From NCBI GenBank assembly GCA_947247005.1, contig OX365952.1, positions 42,326,722 to 42,390,721 on the forward strand: a stretch of 64,000 nucleotides of DNA. Reading direction: 5' to 3'. Both the position numbers and the translations under genes were made by a program. Shown in pieces: positions 34,804-47,107 of the stretch; the first letter of the stretch is position 1, and each line of letters opens with the position of its first letter. This DNA comes from Spisula solida (lineage: Eukaryota; Mollusca; Bivalvia; Venerida; Mactridae). Below the pieces are notes generated by a model. The model ran no database searches and had not been told where the DNA came from. It saw nothing but the letters and a program-made list of their open reading frames with translations.

Positions 34804-35392
34804 AGAATTTGGCCCTTCAATAAGTCTAAGTCCAAAATTAGGTCAAGGTGAAGGTCGAAATGGCGTCAAATGATACAGGTGTGTGGAGAGTGTTCATATA
34901 CAACATCCATGCAAGTATGGAAGCTTTGTAGCAAGCCATAATAATGCTAGAAGAAACGGTCAATTTGGGTTAACCAGGATTTTGACCCTTCAATAAGTCT
35001 AAGTCCAAAATTAGGTCAAGGTGAAGGTCAAAATGGGGTCAGGTTATACAGGCCTGTAGAGAGTGTTCATATACAACATCCATGCAAGTATGAAAGCTTT
35101 GTAGCAAGCCATATTAATGCTAGAAGAAACGGTCAATTTGGGTTAACCAAGAATTTGGCCCTTCAATTTATAAGTCTAAGTCCAAAATTAGGTCAAGGTG
35201 AAGGTCAAAATGAGGTCAGGTGATACAGGCGTGTGGAGAGTATTCATATACAACATCCATGCAAGTATGGAAGCTTTGTAGCAAGCCATAATAATGCTAG
35301 ACGAAACTGTCAATTTGGGTTAACCAGGACGGACAAACGGACAGGTGAATCACTATATGCCTCCCCATCTATCTATAGGGGGGCATAAAAAT
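34804..35392 (+). mobile_element. GGGGGGCATAA-ended element, three internal units
   Basis: Three units of about 175 bp (TCAATTTGGGTTAACCA at about 34960, 35130 and 35308) with AGGTCAAGGTGAAGGTC. The 3' end has TATGCCTCCCC...AGGGGGGCATA, a hairpin. The inverse copy is at 59190-59868. Confidence 0.75.
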
Positions 35393-36569
35393 GCATGGTT
35401 TTCTATAATTTAAAGGCTGGTTTAAGCACTTCTTACATAATAAAGGCCAAAATCTCTCCAATAACACAATACTAATCCAAAATATTAGCACCTATAGTGA
35501 TTAAAAGATTAAGGCACTGGGGAAAGCCAAATCTGGATTTAAGACGCTGGGTACCACAGCGCCTTCTGGTCCTGGGGAAGGGCCTGTATGGGTAATGTTC
35601 ATGTAACTTAAATTGACATGTTGACCATGCGTTTTACTCCAGATGACTGATCTTCAACTAAGCCTAGAATGCTTCAAAACAATCATTCAGACTAATTTTC
35701 ATGAGAGTCCAGTGAAAAATGTGGCCTTTATTCTCATTGAAGCCGTAATACATGGAAAAGATGCCATAACCTAACTGCTGGAATGCAGAACTACTTAAAA
35801 GGGGTGTGTTCCTCTCCTTGGCTTACCTTTGAAATAATCAGACAACAGTTATCATGCCTCAAGGTATGTGCTACAGCCTACAGGTGGTCTTGTGGTTAGG
35901 AGGTTAAGAAGTCGACTTAACCTCTGATCTACATGAACAACCACCCCATGAAACAACATTCATACATGCAGTGTACAGGCTATTTAAAGGCCAGAAAAAA
36001 TAATTCCTAATTTTATCATCCTAATAGGCCTACTGATTATTTTTCATACTACTCTGAACTGTTTTCTTTGCTCCAATAGGTATTCAATAGCATGTTAAGT
36101 CAATCCAGTGAATTGTCTTTCCATCAAGTTTTAAAACTTACTATTCAGTCAAAAACAAGAAAGATAACCCAATCACATTTTCAAAATGATTAGGGAAGAC
36201 TAAAGGAGTAATCTCCCCTGAATATGTTTTATAGGGAAATACAACACACTTGTTTAAGATTTGACTAATTACCAGTAAGCCAGAGTAAAAACATTTTGAG
36301 ATTATGATCATTCCCTATAGTTCAATACATTTGTATTTCCTATATTTTCTCCAAAAATTGAGTTCATTAAAATGTATAAGAAAACAACTGGAAGTGTCAA
36401 ATAGACACCAGAAACTCTGAAACATGCATAGTATACCACAATCATTATTAAACAATTGGTGCTCTGAGAAGGAAATGCATACAAATTATATTCAGTGTAT
36501 ACCAGTTTAACCATCAGTTAACATGAGATGTTTCTAAAACATGTATGTGCCCATGGCAGCCAACTAGTC
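35393..36569. other. No gene seen
   Basis: Contains worn TGACC-type sequence near 35610-35720; no exon recognised. Confidence 0.4.
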
Positions 36570-36935
36570 AGGAATAGTAAAGGCCACAGTGACCTTGACC
36601 TTTGACCTACTGACCAAACAATTAATAGGGGTCATCTACTGTTGATGACCAAGCTCCATGTAAAGTTTGAATATATAAGGGCAAAGCGTTCTTGAGTTAT
36701 TGAATGGAAACCATTTGAAAAGTAAGAAATGGTAAAGGTCACAACGACCTTGACCTACTGACCTCAAAATCAATAGGTGTCATCTAGTGTTGATGACCAA
36801 TCTCCATGTAAAGTTTGAAGGTCAAAGCGTTCTTGAGTTATTGAACGGAAACCATTTGGTCTACCGACAGACAGACCGACATGTGAAAGCAATAATACGT
36901 GGTACCCTCATCAAAGATGGGGGCATAATAATTTG
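36570..36935 (+). mobile_element. Two-unit element ending GGGGGCATAAT
   Basis: Two units of about 150 bp (GACCTTGACC..., GATGACCAA[GT]CTCCATGTAA, GCGTTCTTGAGTTATTGAA) and a tail CCGACAGACAGACCGACATG, ending GATGGGGGCATAAT. A recognised mollusc dispersed repeat type. Contains TGACCTTTGACCT at 36596-36608. Confidence 0.65.
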
Positions 36936-37634
36936 CAAACCATGCTATCATCCACAAACAACCTTGCAGTTGATTACATTAACAACCCCTGAGGAAATAA
37001 AAACATACCAAAGTGTTTCCTGTTTCAAAAAAAATGAATGTAAATACAAGTTGTTACAATTACTCCGAGTCACATGACAACCAAATTAATGTATGTAGTG
37101 TTTCTTTTCTTAAAGAAATTAGACGAGCCAAAAAGCTAACATTTTCCGTATGACAAGTTCAAACAAGTTAACAAGTCACAAACAACAACTGGAGTTACCA
37201 TACTTATAGTGTAAAGCGTTTGTTTAACCTGAAGACAGTCAGGCAGTTTCTCATCCAATTAATATAACATGATAAGCTTAAAATTACAGGACATTTAAGT
37301 TTGACCTCAGCGAGAAACCTGAGTTACGGTTTCCTTACTACAACAAGTTTATAGCCATACAATATAGTTATTTATATACAATTGCTACTCATGTTCTTTC
37401 CTATACTTATCCACACATCTTCCTTTTGTTTTCCTCAGGCTGACATGCCATATTTTAACAAATTTTGAACAATATTTTAGTCACATATGGCAGCCAGTAG
37501 ACATACCGGTAGCCATTTTTCCTGGAATTTATTATCAACTGTGATAGAATTGAGAAAGAAAGGAACATCCAAATTCAAAATGGCCGACTTCTTGAAATCC
37601 GAAACGTCTGCACATAAATTATGTTATAACCACA
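36936..37634. other. No gene seen
   Basis: The frame at 37487-37717 runs into a MITE and has no splice or family support. Confidence 0.4.
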
Positions 37635-37706
37635 GGCCCTCAATGCGATTTTATGGTCCCTTGATGCAATTTTATGGCCATGACCATGCTTATCGCATTG
37701 AGGGCC
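37635..37706. repeat. 72-bp inverted-repeat miniature
   Basis: GGCCCTCAATGCGAT (37635-37649) is perfectly inverted at ATCGCATTGAGGGCC (37692-37706). Confidence 0.7.
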
Positions 37707-37929
37707 AGTGTATGTAACACCATCTAGAGACCTAGAGCAAATTGTCAGGCTATCCTCTTGATTGTTATGTATGACTTTCTATATACTATATTAGTTCTTG
37801 TCATAGATGAATATTATAGTCAACGGCAAACCAACATGTACAATGCGATTATTTCGCCCTCATCATCTACGAAAAGTACCATGCGGTTATTCCCATGCAA
37901 GGTGCTAAGCACTAAAACAGGAAGCTTAC

Positions 37930-37979
37930 TTCTGTTCTCTGTTTTCTTCAAAGCGATACAGGATAACAGGAATCAAGTA
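37930..37979 (-). CDS. Candidate internal exon of an unknown minus-strand gene
   Basis: Read on the - strand this 50-base block is bounded by ...CCTGAG| and |GTAAGC and is open as YLIPVILYRFEENREQ plus two bases. The acceptor is weak in pyrimidines, and an alternative acceptor 24 bases upstream keeps the same frame (SLSIPEYL...). The peptide looks protein-like but is too short to assign to a family. Confidence 0.2.
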
Positions 37980-38046
37980 CTCAGGTATCGAGAGGGACTA
38001 ATATCATAGGCACATCGTTTCAGTATTTGCCAAGACCTTACACTTT

Positions 38047-38236
38047 GTAGTACCAAATACAAAGAGAAGGTAATGCAGCGGCCATGTCAAGCCGCAACGG
38101 ATATGACGTTACGAATGCTGGTACCCAGTTTTTCTACAGTTGACACAGCAAACACAGATACCAGTTGCTGTGATGTCATTTTCATTGCGGCTATACATGG
38201 CCGTTGCACTACATTCTCTTTATATAGGGTATCCTC
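38047..38236. mobile_element. MITE with TIRs of about 60 bp
   Basis: Left arm ...AATACAAAGAGAAGGTAATG, CAGCGGCCATGTCAAGCCGC; right arm inverse GCGGCTATACATGGCCGTTG, ACATTCTCTTTATATAGGG. About 70 bases of unique loop. No frame. Confidence 0.65.
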
Positions 38237-39391
38237 AGATAATTTGAAACCAAGTGCCTACATGTATGACTATATATAAGCTGTACAGAACCACCATAAA
38301 ATTGAAAACTGCATAAACTTAAACATTTAATTTGTACACTTGGGACATTATACAACAGTTTCAGTCTACCATTTGATCATATATCCATACACTTACAGTA
38401 TCTACTGTCTAAATCAATGTTCTGTTCTAAGTAAATGGTGCAAAATGCATAAAACTCTAAACTCACACATAAATTAGTACATCTTGAACGATATAGTATG
38501 TATTTTATTGCAGCTGACGTCAGACACAGACACGTTATGATGATACTATCAATCACTGCATACCGCGATCAATCAGATGAAATACTAATCAGTGTGCATC
38601 AAACTCAACCATTAAAACCAAGAATATCGACAAAATTTAATTATAAAGTGTTTGTACATCGCATTAATTGATTTGAACACAACAATGGTGTGTGCATTGT
38701 CTGCACATTCAATGTAGGTAATATACATTACCACATTCTGCGTAACTGCCAGGCGCCCGAGCGTGTTACTGAAAGCTTATCAGACCACCACATTGATTTT
38801 AATAATAAATTCAATACATGTACATGTAGTACTATTACAGATCAATATAGTGAACAATGGTTCCTGACATATAATAACACAAAATCAAAACAGTTGTTTT
38901 ATAAAAACTCTACCACCATCGGAATATGATATATGCAAGAAGCTGGAAAGATGTCGATATTAAGTATAAGACTACATTTGAGTAAAGAACCCTTCCAAAT
39001 TCAACTTATAGTAAGCTGAACCCAGTATTTAGTTGTTTGTTGTAATATAAGGATAGTAAACAAGTGCGGATTTAAGGGGTTGGTTAAAATATGTCTTTTT
39101 TTTCCTAAGTGAAAAGCTATGAATATGCATTTTTGTCATGCTCGCTTCGCTCACAAATTAACTTCTGATACATGCTTTTCAAATAAACAATCCATTTATG
39201 CCTAGCTTGCTACGTTCACTCAATTTTCCTAGGACATTTCAATATTTACGCCCCCCCCCCCCCCCCAAACACAAAATCCTGAATCCCAAATATCTCAGTA
39301 CCATTCTAAGCTTTGTGAAGGATTTTGTATGTTTAGTCTGTCCCCGTCAGACTGTAATATATACCGATAAATCCAATGTAATATATGATTA
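38237..39391. other. No gene seen
   Basis: Includes a CRE-like TGACGTCA near 38516, CTCGCTTCGCTC at 39141 and a C-run (39251-39266). A 30-base minus-strand block at 38397-38426 has splice-like edges but does not match neighbouring phases. Confidence 0.4.
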
Positions 39392-40436
39392 ACAAGTCAC
39401 TGAGAATTGCAAGCAATACAGAAGTCCCCTACCAGTTTGAAGCCATGACCTTTACATTATTTTCAATGCTTCTGTTGCCATGGCAACCACAATTCCTGTC
39501 AAAGTGAAGCGTTAATTACAATGTAATAGGTGTCATCCCAATATTGATCTCTATGCATATACCATAAACTGTCAACATAGCATTGATAATTTTTGGTTTA
39601 TATAAAGATCCAGTTAAAGGGAAGTAATTTAACTATTTCTGTATCCATAAGTGTACACAATCTCCTAACAGACTCCTTTCCCTATACCAAGTTGCATACC
39701 CCTAGCTTGTAAACTGTTTGAGTTATATTTTGAAGTATTTCCGTATCCATAGCAACCACAATTATTGTCAGAATAAAAAAATACTTAGATGTTCATAATC
39801 TCCTTATTGGCACCTACCCACATATCAAGTTTTATAAACCTAGCTTGGAAACTGTTTGAGTTACAGTAGGATCCAGATTTGGGCATATTTTCACTCCTTC
39901 TGTCACCATAGCAACCACAATTTTTGTCATAATCAAAATATATTTTTAGACGTGCATAATTCCCTTATTGCCTCCTATCCACATATCAAGTTTTATAAAC
40001 CTAGCTACATTAATGGAAACTGTTTTATATATGGTAGGATCCAGATTTGGGCATATTTTCACTCCTTCTGTCGCCATAGCAACCACAATTTTTGTCATAA
40101 TCAAAATATTTTTAGACATTCATAATTCTCTTATTGTCCCATATCCACATATCAAGTTTCATAAACCTAGCTTGGAAACTGTTTGAGTTATGGTAGGATC
40201 CAGATTTGGGCATATTTTCACTTTTTCTGTCGCCATAGCAACCTCAATTTTTGTCAGAATCAAAATTAGACGTGCATAATCCCCTAATTTCCCCCTATCC
40301 ACATACCAAGTTTGATAAACCTAGCTCGGTAACTGTTTCAGTTATGTTAAGCAGAATATTTCAGCGGACAGACGGAATGACGGACGAAGGGCAAACCTAT
40401 AGTCCCCTCCGGTGTCAACACCGGTAGGGGACTAAA
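39392..40436 (+). mobile_element. AGTCCCCTACC element, long copy, Helitron-like 3' end
   Basis: 5' CAGAAGTCCCCTACCAG; 3' end is a strong hairpin GTCCCCTCCGGTG-TCAA-CACCGGTAGGGGAC then CTAA. Internal units marked by CCATAGCAACCACAA at 39747, 39906, 40073 and 40232 (159-167 apart). A target-like tail GACAGACGGAATGACGGACG precedes the hairpin. Non-autonomous. Confidence 0.75.
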
Positions 40437-40463
40437 AAGACATTCTTAAGTTTGACATATAAA

Positions 40464-40753
40464 CAGGGGTCCTACTGTGGCATAATATTACATAATTCTG
40501 ACAATAAGACGAAAGTCTACTAGTATTTTGGGTGCCGTTAGAACAAATCTCTACTCCAAAACACATTTTTAAACATTGTTCGTTTATCAAAATTCAGCCG
40601 ATGAAATGTAAATGCACAACTTTGTCAATACTTTGATTAACATTTTCAACAAATTTCAACAATAACTTTTTATTTTCTGCAGAAAAGTTAATTTTCTCAT
40701 GCAGCAAACCCGAATTTCCCGGAATATTCCAGAATTGTACAGTAGGACCCCTG
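40464..40753. mobile_element. GGGTCCTAC-TIR MITE, intact
   Basis: Perfect 15-bp TIRs, CAGGGGTCCTACTGT and ACAGTAGGACCCCTG. 290 bp, no frame. Best preserved copy of the family. Confidence 0.8.
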
Positions 40754-43234
40754 ATCTAAGTACCTTTTTGATAATTAAGAAAAGATATACCTTGTATATT
40801 GTAACATACAGTTAGAAGAATCCAAAACAACTATCAGTGAAATACAAACAACATTAATCAAGCATTATCCACATGGCTTATACAGATTCCATCATTGTAT
40901 TATACTAGCATGCACAGTAATTGAGATCCGATGTATATTTGTGGTTTTTCACTCGAGGTATATATGATATCAACATGCATTTATTAAGCCAAAGGCAAAA
41001 CATTTTATGCAGAATTTAGCATGTAACGTATAACTATAAATAATTAACTGCACAGTAGTGTAGAGTGCTGCATTTTAGAAATATTTAGACATTAAGCTAA
41101 TATGTGCAGCTAAATGTGTTGATTCGAGTGTTTTGTCTATAATTCAGACTGAGATTTTGATTCATATTTCATCTACTGTGCAACATATGGCATACATAAG
41201 CATATAAACTGATGAATGTATTCAATAGTGTAGGGAATCACTTCAAGTTTTATGATTGATCGTCACTTCAAACTAAGAGACTGATCATTGACTAATAATC
41301 AAATAAACTGCCAGATTCTTATATTTATGTAACAGAAGAGTTATGTTGTTCTGGAGAACAAAACAGTCTGAACTAGACTGTGTTCAATGAACACTAATGC
41401 CCCCCGTGGAAGCCTTGTCCATAAATAAAGCTAAGTCAATCAGGGGCCATAATTATGTTAAAATGTTGGATATAGTGGTACATGGCTTTAATAATAAGGG
41501 GTTTAGGATGGTAAACAAGTACGTCAAGTTTGAAAGCAAAGCATTGATTACTATTTAAGACTTGATGTAAGAGGAAACAGTCAAAATAAATAATTTGAAC
41601 TTAAAAACTTAAATACACCACTTAAACATTTTCTTTAAAATAAAACTTGACACTTGCATTGTACAATTTGGTTTAAATCAAATTAAACATGCTTATACCT
41701 GAAATATTTTACCCGCATTATTGTGCCGAGGACAACCCATACCTAAAACATTCTACCGCATTAATTCCCGAGGACAGCCCATGTAACCTGAGGCTGTCTG
41801 ACCATTTTGGTACTTGTTTGTAGGAAATGGTCAAATGAGAAAATTAGGGTATATCCTATTAGAACTTAAATCTAGTCAAGATTAGTCATGGTGAATGGTT
41901 TTCATTTCTTTTGGTCAATATATTTCCCTCTTAAATTTGGTCAGTACTAACACAGAAGTCTTTGTGTAAAGATGTTATTGATATTGATGTTTTATTGATG
42001 AGATTTGGTTGATACTTTGGGACATTTTGAAGGTTGGGTATGGATTGATCAAGTATTCTATATAATTAATATTCTCTTGTATTTATTTTTGTCATATCAT
42101 TGTAAATGTTATAATTAATGTTTATTGCGATTAGTGGATCCAAGTTAGAAAGTCTGCTCAGGCTCCCAGGTATTCAATTGTGGATTTCAGGTGTGGCTAA
42201 TTAATCTACCTGTAATGAAACTCTACTTCTTTATTCTACTATATTGTATGATCACATTCCTCACACCCTATTCCTTCACATTTAATAGCTAATTCCATTA
42301 TTTACAAATTTAATACTCACAGGAATAATAGGTTGTGGGAGAAGAACACTTGATTAGACACTTGATCCCATTGATTGGTAATTAAGTGCTGGGCCTACTT
42401 GTAATGTTATGTAAATTATTGTGCTGTGTCAACTGTCATGTAATATCATGTAAATTACTATGTGTCATGTGATATAATATTTTGTGAAAGACTGCAGTGT
42501 CATGTGGCATTGTGTTATGTGATAATCTGTATTATGTGTAGAACTGCTATGTTATAGCCGCTTTCTCTAGGTATATAGGCTATGTGTATGTATATATGGA
42601 ATATGTACAGTTGTCAGAAGGAATTTGACAATGGTCTGTAGTAGTATATGTATTATGTAAATGTAATGTTCATAATAATGTAACAATGTTAGGACATTTG
42701 TATATTTTCAGGGTGTATTATTCTACCATGTAAATGTAGGAATCTACGACGAAATTAAATTGTATGTGAATTTTTGTGATATAAACTTGAAATTGAAGGA
42801 TTACTTTATTCAATGTGACTGGACATTATATGAACCTCCTCAACACTTTTAGTCTTCACCTTGTAACACATTATATGAGGGATCAAGGAGAAACAAATGT
42901 TACGACCACATTAAGTGCTACAAAACTCAAGTAGTCACTAAGTTAGTGAGAGTGGGACTAAGATGCTATGGAACCAACAGTTTTAAATCACCATCATTCT
43001 TTAAATGGACTTGTTTAAGTGTTTAACGTCTCAAACATCTTTACACAGTATCTTATCTATTTTCTCACATATTTAAGGCATATTTTGCCACAAACTAGAC
43101 ATCATAGTCGTTAATTAGTAATTACAGTTTTGGAATACTACCTGATGGCTAATGAATAATGACTTTGATTAAAGTTAAGCTAATCAGGTGTCTTGATATG
43201 CAAAGCCTTTAGCCATATGTGATCATCTATCTTC
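40754..43234. other. No gene seen
   Basis: 41400-41590 resembles a dispersed repeat (GCCCCCCGTGGAAGCC, AGGGGCCATAATTATGTT). 41700-41780 holds a small duplication (CCGCATTA...CCGAGGACA[AG]CCCAT, twice). 42380-42540 is rich in ATGTAATATCATGTAAATTA-like text. No exon supported. Confidence 0.45.
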
Positions 43235-43556
43235 CATTAATGTCAAACCCCTTACGGGGACGTAGACATTTGTCTAGGCAGACTTAAAATCAAGAGAAAA
43301 AGGGTGTGATACAAGGAATCCGGGTGCGTTACCCTAGCTCATTTCGAATAGACTCCTTGGTTCTTTAACGTGCTCAGTGTATAGCACCGATACATGCGAG
43401 ACTACTTCTGGTTTCCAACCAGTTTCGTCTCTAGTTAGGTGGGAAACACTGAAAAGCGTTTCATAAATGACCAAGTGCCCCGGCCGAGATTTGAACAAGT
43501 GACCTCTCGATCTGTAGTCAAGCGCGTTACCACTAGACTAATGTCCCACCTATCAT
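43235..43556 (-). mobile_element. tRNA-derived SINE, full-length copy
   Basis: On the - strand the head reads GGGACATTAGTCTAGTGGTA, ACGCGCTTGACTACAGATCG, AGAGGTCACTTGTTCAAATC: A box TAGTCTAGTGG and B-box-like TGTTCAAATC. The body has ACTGGTTGGAAACC and GTTAAAGAACCAAGG; the tail has GGATTCCTTGTATCACACC. This is the reference copy for the 49-bp array at 682-1417. Confidence 0.8.
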
Positions 43557-43818
43557 GGTTCAATAACTTAAATTACTTGTAAATCTATCACTTTCTATAA
43601 AAGAGTCATAGTGAACGTAATTAAATATTTGGTCGGATATCGAACTATCCGATCTTGTATACACTTCATTTTACTACAATCGCAGGAACGCTGATTAACA
43701 CATGCCTGTATCATCTCGTAAGATCGAAAATTCGACTCGGCTCTAATTAAGATATCATTTTAATATGAAATTTGTACATTGCCTATTTCGACAGAATCTT
43801 AATTCATTGAAAGCTTAC

Positions 43819-43985
43819 CTTATCAAACGATTTCAACTGTAACCCACGTAAAATTTAGTCTGCTAATTGAAAAATTAGACCGGAAGAGGTGTTTGTTATT
43901 GTCGGAATACAAAGTCTCTGATTGGTCCAATTTACTAGGTAAAAACGCGCGCTCGGTGTTCGTACCCAAAACTCGCCGCCCTATG
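43819..43985 (-). promoter_or_regulatory. Candidate minus-strand promoter and leader exon
   Basis: Read on the - strand: a GGGCGG GC box (about 43974), a CCAATCAG box (43920-43927), then an ETS site CTTCCGG (43880-43886), a common start-site element, and about 60 bases later TGATAAG|GTAAGC, a good splice donor ending at 43819. There is no ATG between ETS site and donor, so this would be a non-coding first exon. CpG-rich sequence such as CGCGCGC sits between, unlike the AT-rich surroundings. Motifs are read directly; the promoter role is inferred. Confidence 0.4.
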
Positions 43986-44926
43986 CAATTCGCACATAAT
44001 CTTTTTTGGAAAAGTACATATCTGATTGTATTTAAAATTTCTTGACAGCATTAATAGAATTCTAAATATTGTCTACTGTACGAAATAATGTTCAATGGCA
44101 TTAAAAAAAATCCGGTATCCTACAAATATTTTCAGAGAAAATATGTTATTCGTAAAGTCGGGGACTTTAGATACTATTATAGAACAGGTCTCGGTAAAGT
44201 CAACTTCAAGTTGAGTTGAGTGCTGTCTTCCCCATCCTCATACATCAGTGGTTAGTCAAGTTGATAGATATCGCTGGTGAAGAATACTGTGGTGAACGAG
44301 AATGTTCCCTCCCTGTCTGACTTAATATTATATTTTTCAATTTTAAAACTTATAAATTACTATGTAATATACCTACGGAGATATTGACGTGATCCTATCC
44401 TATATGCATGCATATATCACAAGGTTCTTGTGTTGAATATATCAATTTCCGCGAGAAAATCGTGCTAAATCGGTCCTTTGGACCGGTGTTCGTTTTACAG
44501 CTTGGGCATCTTCATGATTCTCCCCGCTTATATACATGTATTATAAATGGAAACATACAACGGGGGTTATGAATATAGAAATATATATATATGGTTAATT
44601 GATGCTAATAGTTAAAATGTTAAAAGCTGCGTATTATGCCATAGCAAACATATATAATACATGTGTACCAATGCCAGTTTAGACATAAGTTGATTATTTT
44701 ACTTAAATGATCCTCCACACATGTATACTGATTAGAGTTAATATATACCTTTGAAGTGTTATTTTAAAGATTAATAAATTCAGCAAGGTTTTTGTGCGTT
44801 TCAAAGATTATTCTCACCGTGCCTTTTTGTTAAATTGTGTTCATTAAATGTATGCACCCTTCTGCAACTTCGAAGTCCAGCACAAGACGGTTTCGTTTCT
44901 CTCAGACATAAAGACATCTCGCTGTC
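43986..44926. other. No gene seen
   Basis: 44205-44340 carries the shared flank GTGCTGTCTTCCCCATCCTC / CCCTCCCTGTCTGACTTAAT of the TTCAGCT family. The rest is AT-rich. Confidence 0.45.
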
Positions 44927-45757
44927 TAGAGGAATACCATACCATGTAGTGTCTATTCGTATAAGTAATCGTTTGTCATTTGTATGTTTCAGTCTGCGTT
45001 CATTGGTAATAAACAATAAACAGCCAAATAGAACTAGATCTTATTTATGAACGCAGTCTTCTGTCACTAACATATTAGTACTGTTTGGCTGTGCTTCCTT
45101 GTCTCATAACGAAGAAAAAGATATATAATAGATATATCACCGAGTAATTTAATGATTTAATATTTTGCACCAAGCGTGTTGAACAACATGCTAAACCAGA
45201 GACACCAGCTAGAGTATCGAACCCTACACCTGGAACTCCTAAGGTTGGTTCAAACACAGCAAGTCCGCCTGGCACAACAATTCCGCCAGGTACTCCAACA
45301 GCTCCACTACCTAACACATCTAGTCGTCGCCATCTGGTATTAGATAACCACATGAGCCCCAACACAGATCTGGTTTTGAACACACCAGCACCAACCGTGC
45401 AGGTTGATGTGCCTATAGAGACACGCCGGTACTCGCAACATTCGGAAGCCTGAATGACACAAGGATTATGACACTTCCACATGAAGAGATACGACTGTGA
45501 ATAAGAGACATTTTAAGTCATAATTAACAGTTATGTTAACATAACCATCATGTTTTCGAAGTGATTTTATACTTAAATCTTTACCATTGACATTCACATA
45601 GACAATGTGCTAGTACATGTATATAGCTTGGGGGGAGATAGAGGAATACCATACCATGTAGTGTCTATTCGTATTTAATCGTTGTCATTTGTATGTTTCA
45701 GACTGCGTTCATTGGTAATAAACAATCAACAGCCAAATAGAACTAGATCTTATTTAC
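44927..45757 (+). mobile_element. LTR retrotransposon remnant with short LTR-like repeats
   Basis: Two near-identical copies of about 120 bp (44927-45048, 45639-45757) begin TAGAGGAATACCATACCATG and contain GGTAATAAACAAT, a polyadenylation signal. A purine run GGGGGGAGAT (45630-45638) precedes the second copy, as a polypurine tract precedes a 3' LTR. Between them is a coding fragment. Most of gag-pol is gone. Confidence 0.55.
45148..45453 (+). pseudogene. C-terminal fragment of a retroelement polyprotein
   Basis: An open stretch of 101 codons ending at TGA (45451-45453), with no start codon and a stop just upstream (45145). It is rich in Pro/Thr (PETPARVSNPTPGTPKV), then SSRRHLVLDNHMSPNTDLVL, then ends VPIETRRYSQHSEA. 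A low-complexity Pro/Thr tail ending in basic residues is typical of the end of Gypsy-type pol after integrase. The GC content and the lack of repeats in it contrast with its surroundings. The - strand frame over the same bases is a shadow. Family assignment is inference. Confidence 0.4.
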
Positions 45758-45764
45758 TGTCTTA

Positions 45765-46010
45765 GAATTAGAAACTCGTTAGTAGAATAAGACTCATGAA
45801 TATTATCTTCAGACATCTGCATCTCAAGGCGCTTCTTATGAGCCTATTTTCATGAAAATCGGAAGTGGTCATGTTGACCAAATTGAGGTTTAAAAAGCTT
45901 GTTTTACATAAGTAAAGAGTAGTTTACAGAAAGTTATTTCTTGTTTTCTCAAAATATTGATTTTGTAGTTGCGACCTTCTAAGTCTAAGCCAGCGATATG
46001 TCGCGTACTG
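45765..46010 (-). repeat. Fragment inverted relative to 53455-53680
   Basis: Shared in opposite orientation: AGCCAGCGATAT, ATTTTGAGAAAACAAGAAA, TTTTCATGAAAATAGGCTCA, TAAGAAGCGCCT. It is a piece of the inner element described at 53094-55577. Confidence 0.7.
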
Positions 46011-47107
46011 CTTCTATTGACTGTTGTTTAATGTTGTGTGTAGTCATCATCTGTCACATTGTGATGAGCGTTCAACCTCATGCTTTGGCAGACGACGTTG
46101 TTTCCCTCCAAGCCGTTTCAAGTTTATTTACATGTCTGCATAAGTCCCGAATCGGACAGCTTTAGAAAAACATTTACAAACAAATGTTGTCAAAGAACTA
46201 AATGGAAACACCTATGTATGATATTTACAGGTTCAATACATATCCAAAACCGTTCGTAGTTATTACTTGATTGCAACTTTTATCTACTAGACCATATGTT
46301 TTCCTAGTAAAAATCAATTACCCACTGTCGCGTTTTTAAATCCGTTAAGTATATATATAATTTGCAATTCCTGTCCGCCAGCGCATGCTACATCATTCTG
46401 ATGAGAAGTCGACACGTCACTGATGAACGATGATGCTATATCATGCACATATCTCATGTTTCTCATTAATTCGCGATCTAGCGTGTCACATTTGAGATGC
46501 TGAAAAACGGCGAAAATGTGATAAATAAAAATTGCTACAATTTATCATGCAAGTGTGTCATAGCCTCAAATTACAAATGTAGTTTATTTGCACTGAAAAT
46601 GGGAATTTCGTCATTCATGCGAAGAAGATCATACATTGAAGTATTATAACTTGTTAGCTACGTGATATTAGACGTTAGATCTCAGTAGCTAGCAAATCAG
46701 CACGGAGAAAGTGTTGAATAAATCCCGTATACAACACTTTGCTGTGGTATATATAACAATAGATTGCTATATACTATAGTAGGCCAAGCAAAATAATTGA
46801 GCATAGCTATAATAAATTATGTATACATGCATTTAGCACAGAAAATGTGGATGCCAAACATTTTTGATACCAAGATTAGTTTAGTCTATATTATAACAGT
46901 ACTATATTTTAAACAAGTAACTAATTGGACTTATTAGAATACATGTACATGTACATCAAACCTTTCTGCATTTGTTCATTGTTACTGTCATAATGTGAGA
47001 CAACAATTTTGATAGATAATTAACCAATTAAGGTATTGCCAACATCTCTGCTGAGTACTGACAACATTATCAGTAGAGGGTGCATGCTGTGGTAGCTTCT
47101 ATGACTA
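46011..47107. other. No gene seen
   Basis: AT-rich; GTGTTGAATAAATCCCGTATACAACAC (46713-46739) is a short palindrome of the type seen at 47856. Confidence 0.4.

Noticed and set aside
37487..37717. 76-codon frame starting MAASRHTG
   Set aside because: Runs into an inverted-repeat miniature and has no splice sites or recognisable domain.
40788..40860. Minus-strand open block LFWILLTVCYNIQ between TAG and GTATAT
   Set aside because: Weak donor, short, no matching phases nearby.
45075..45482. 135-codon minus-strand frame (MWKCHNPC...)
   Set aside because: Shadow of the plus-strand Pro/Thr-rich polyprotein tail, which ends at a natural stop and better fits the flanking LTR-like repeats.
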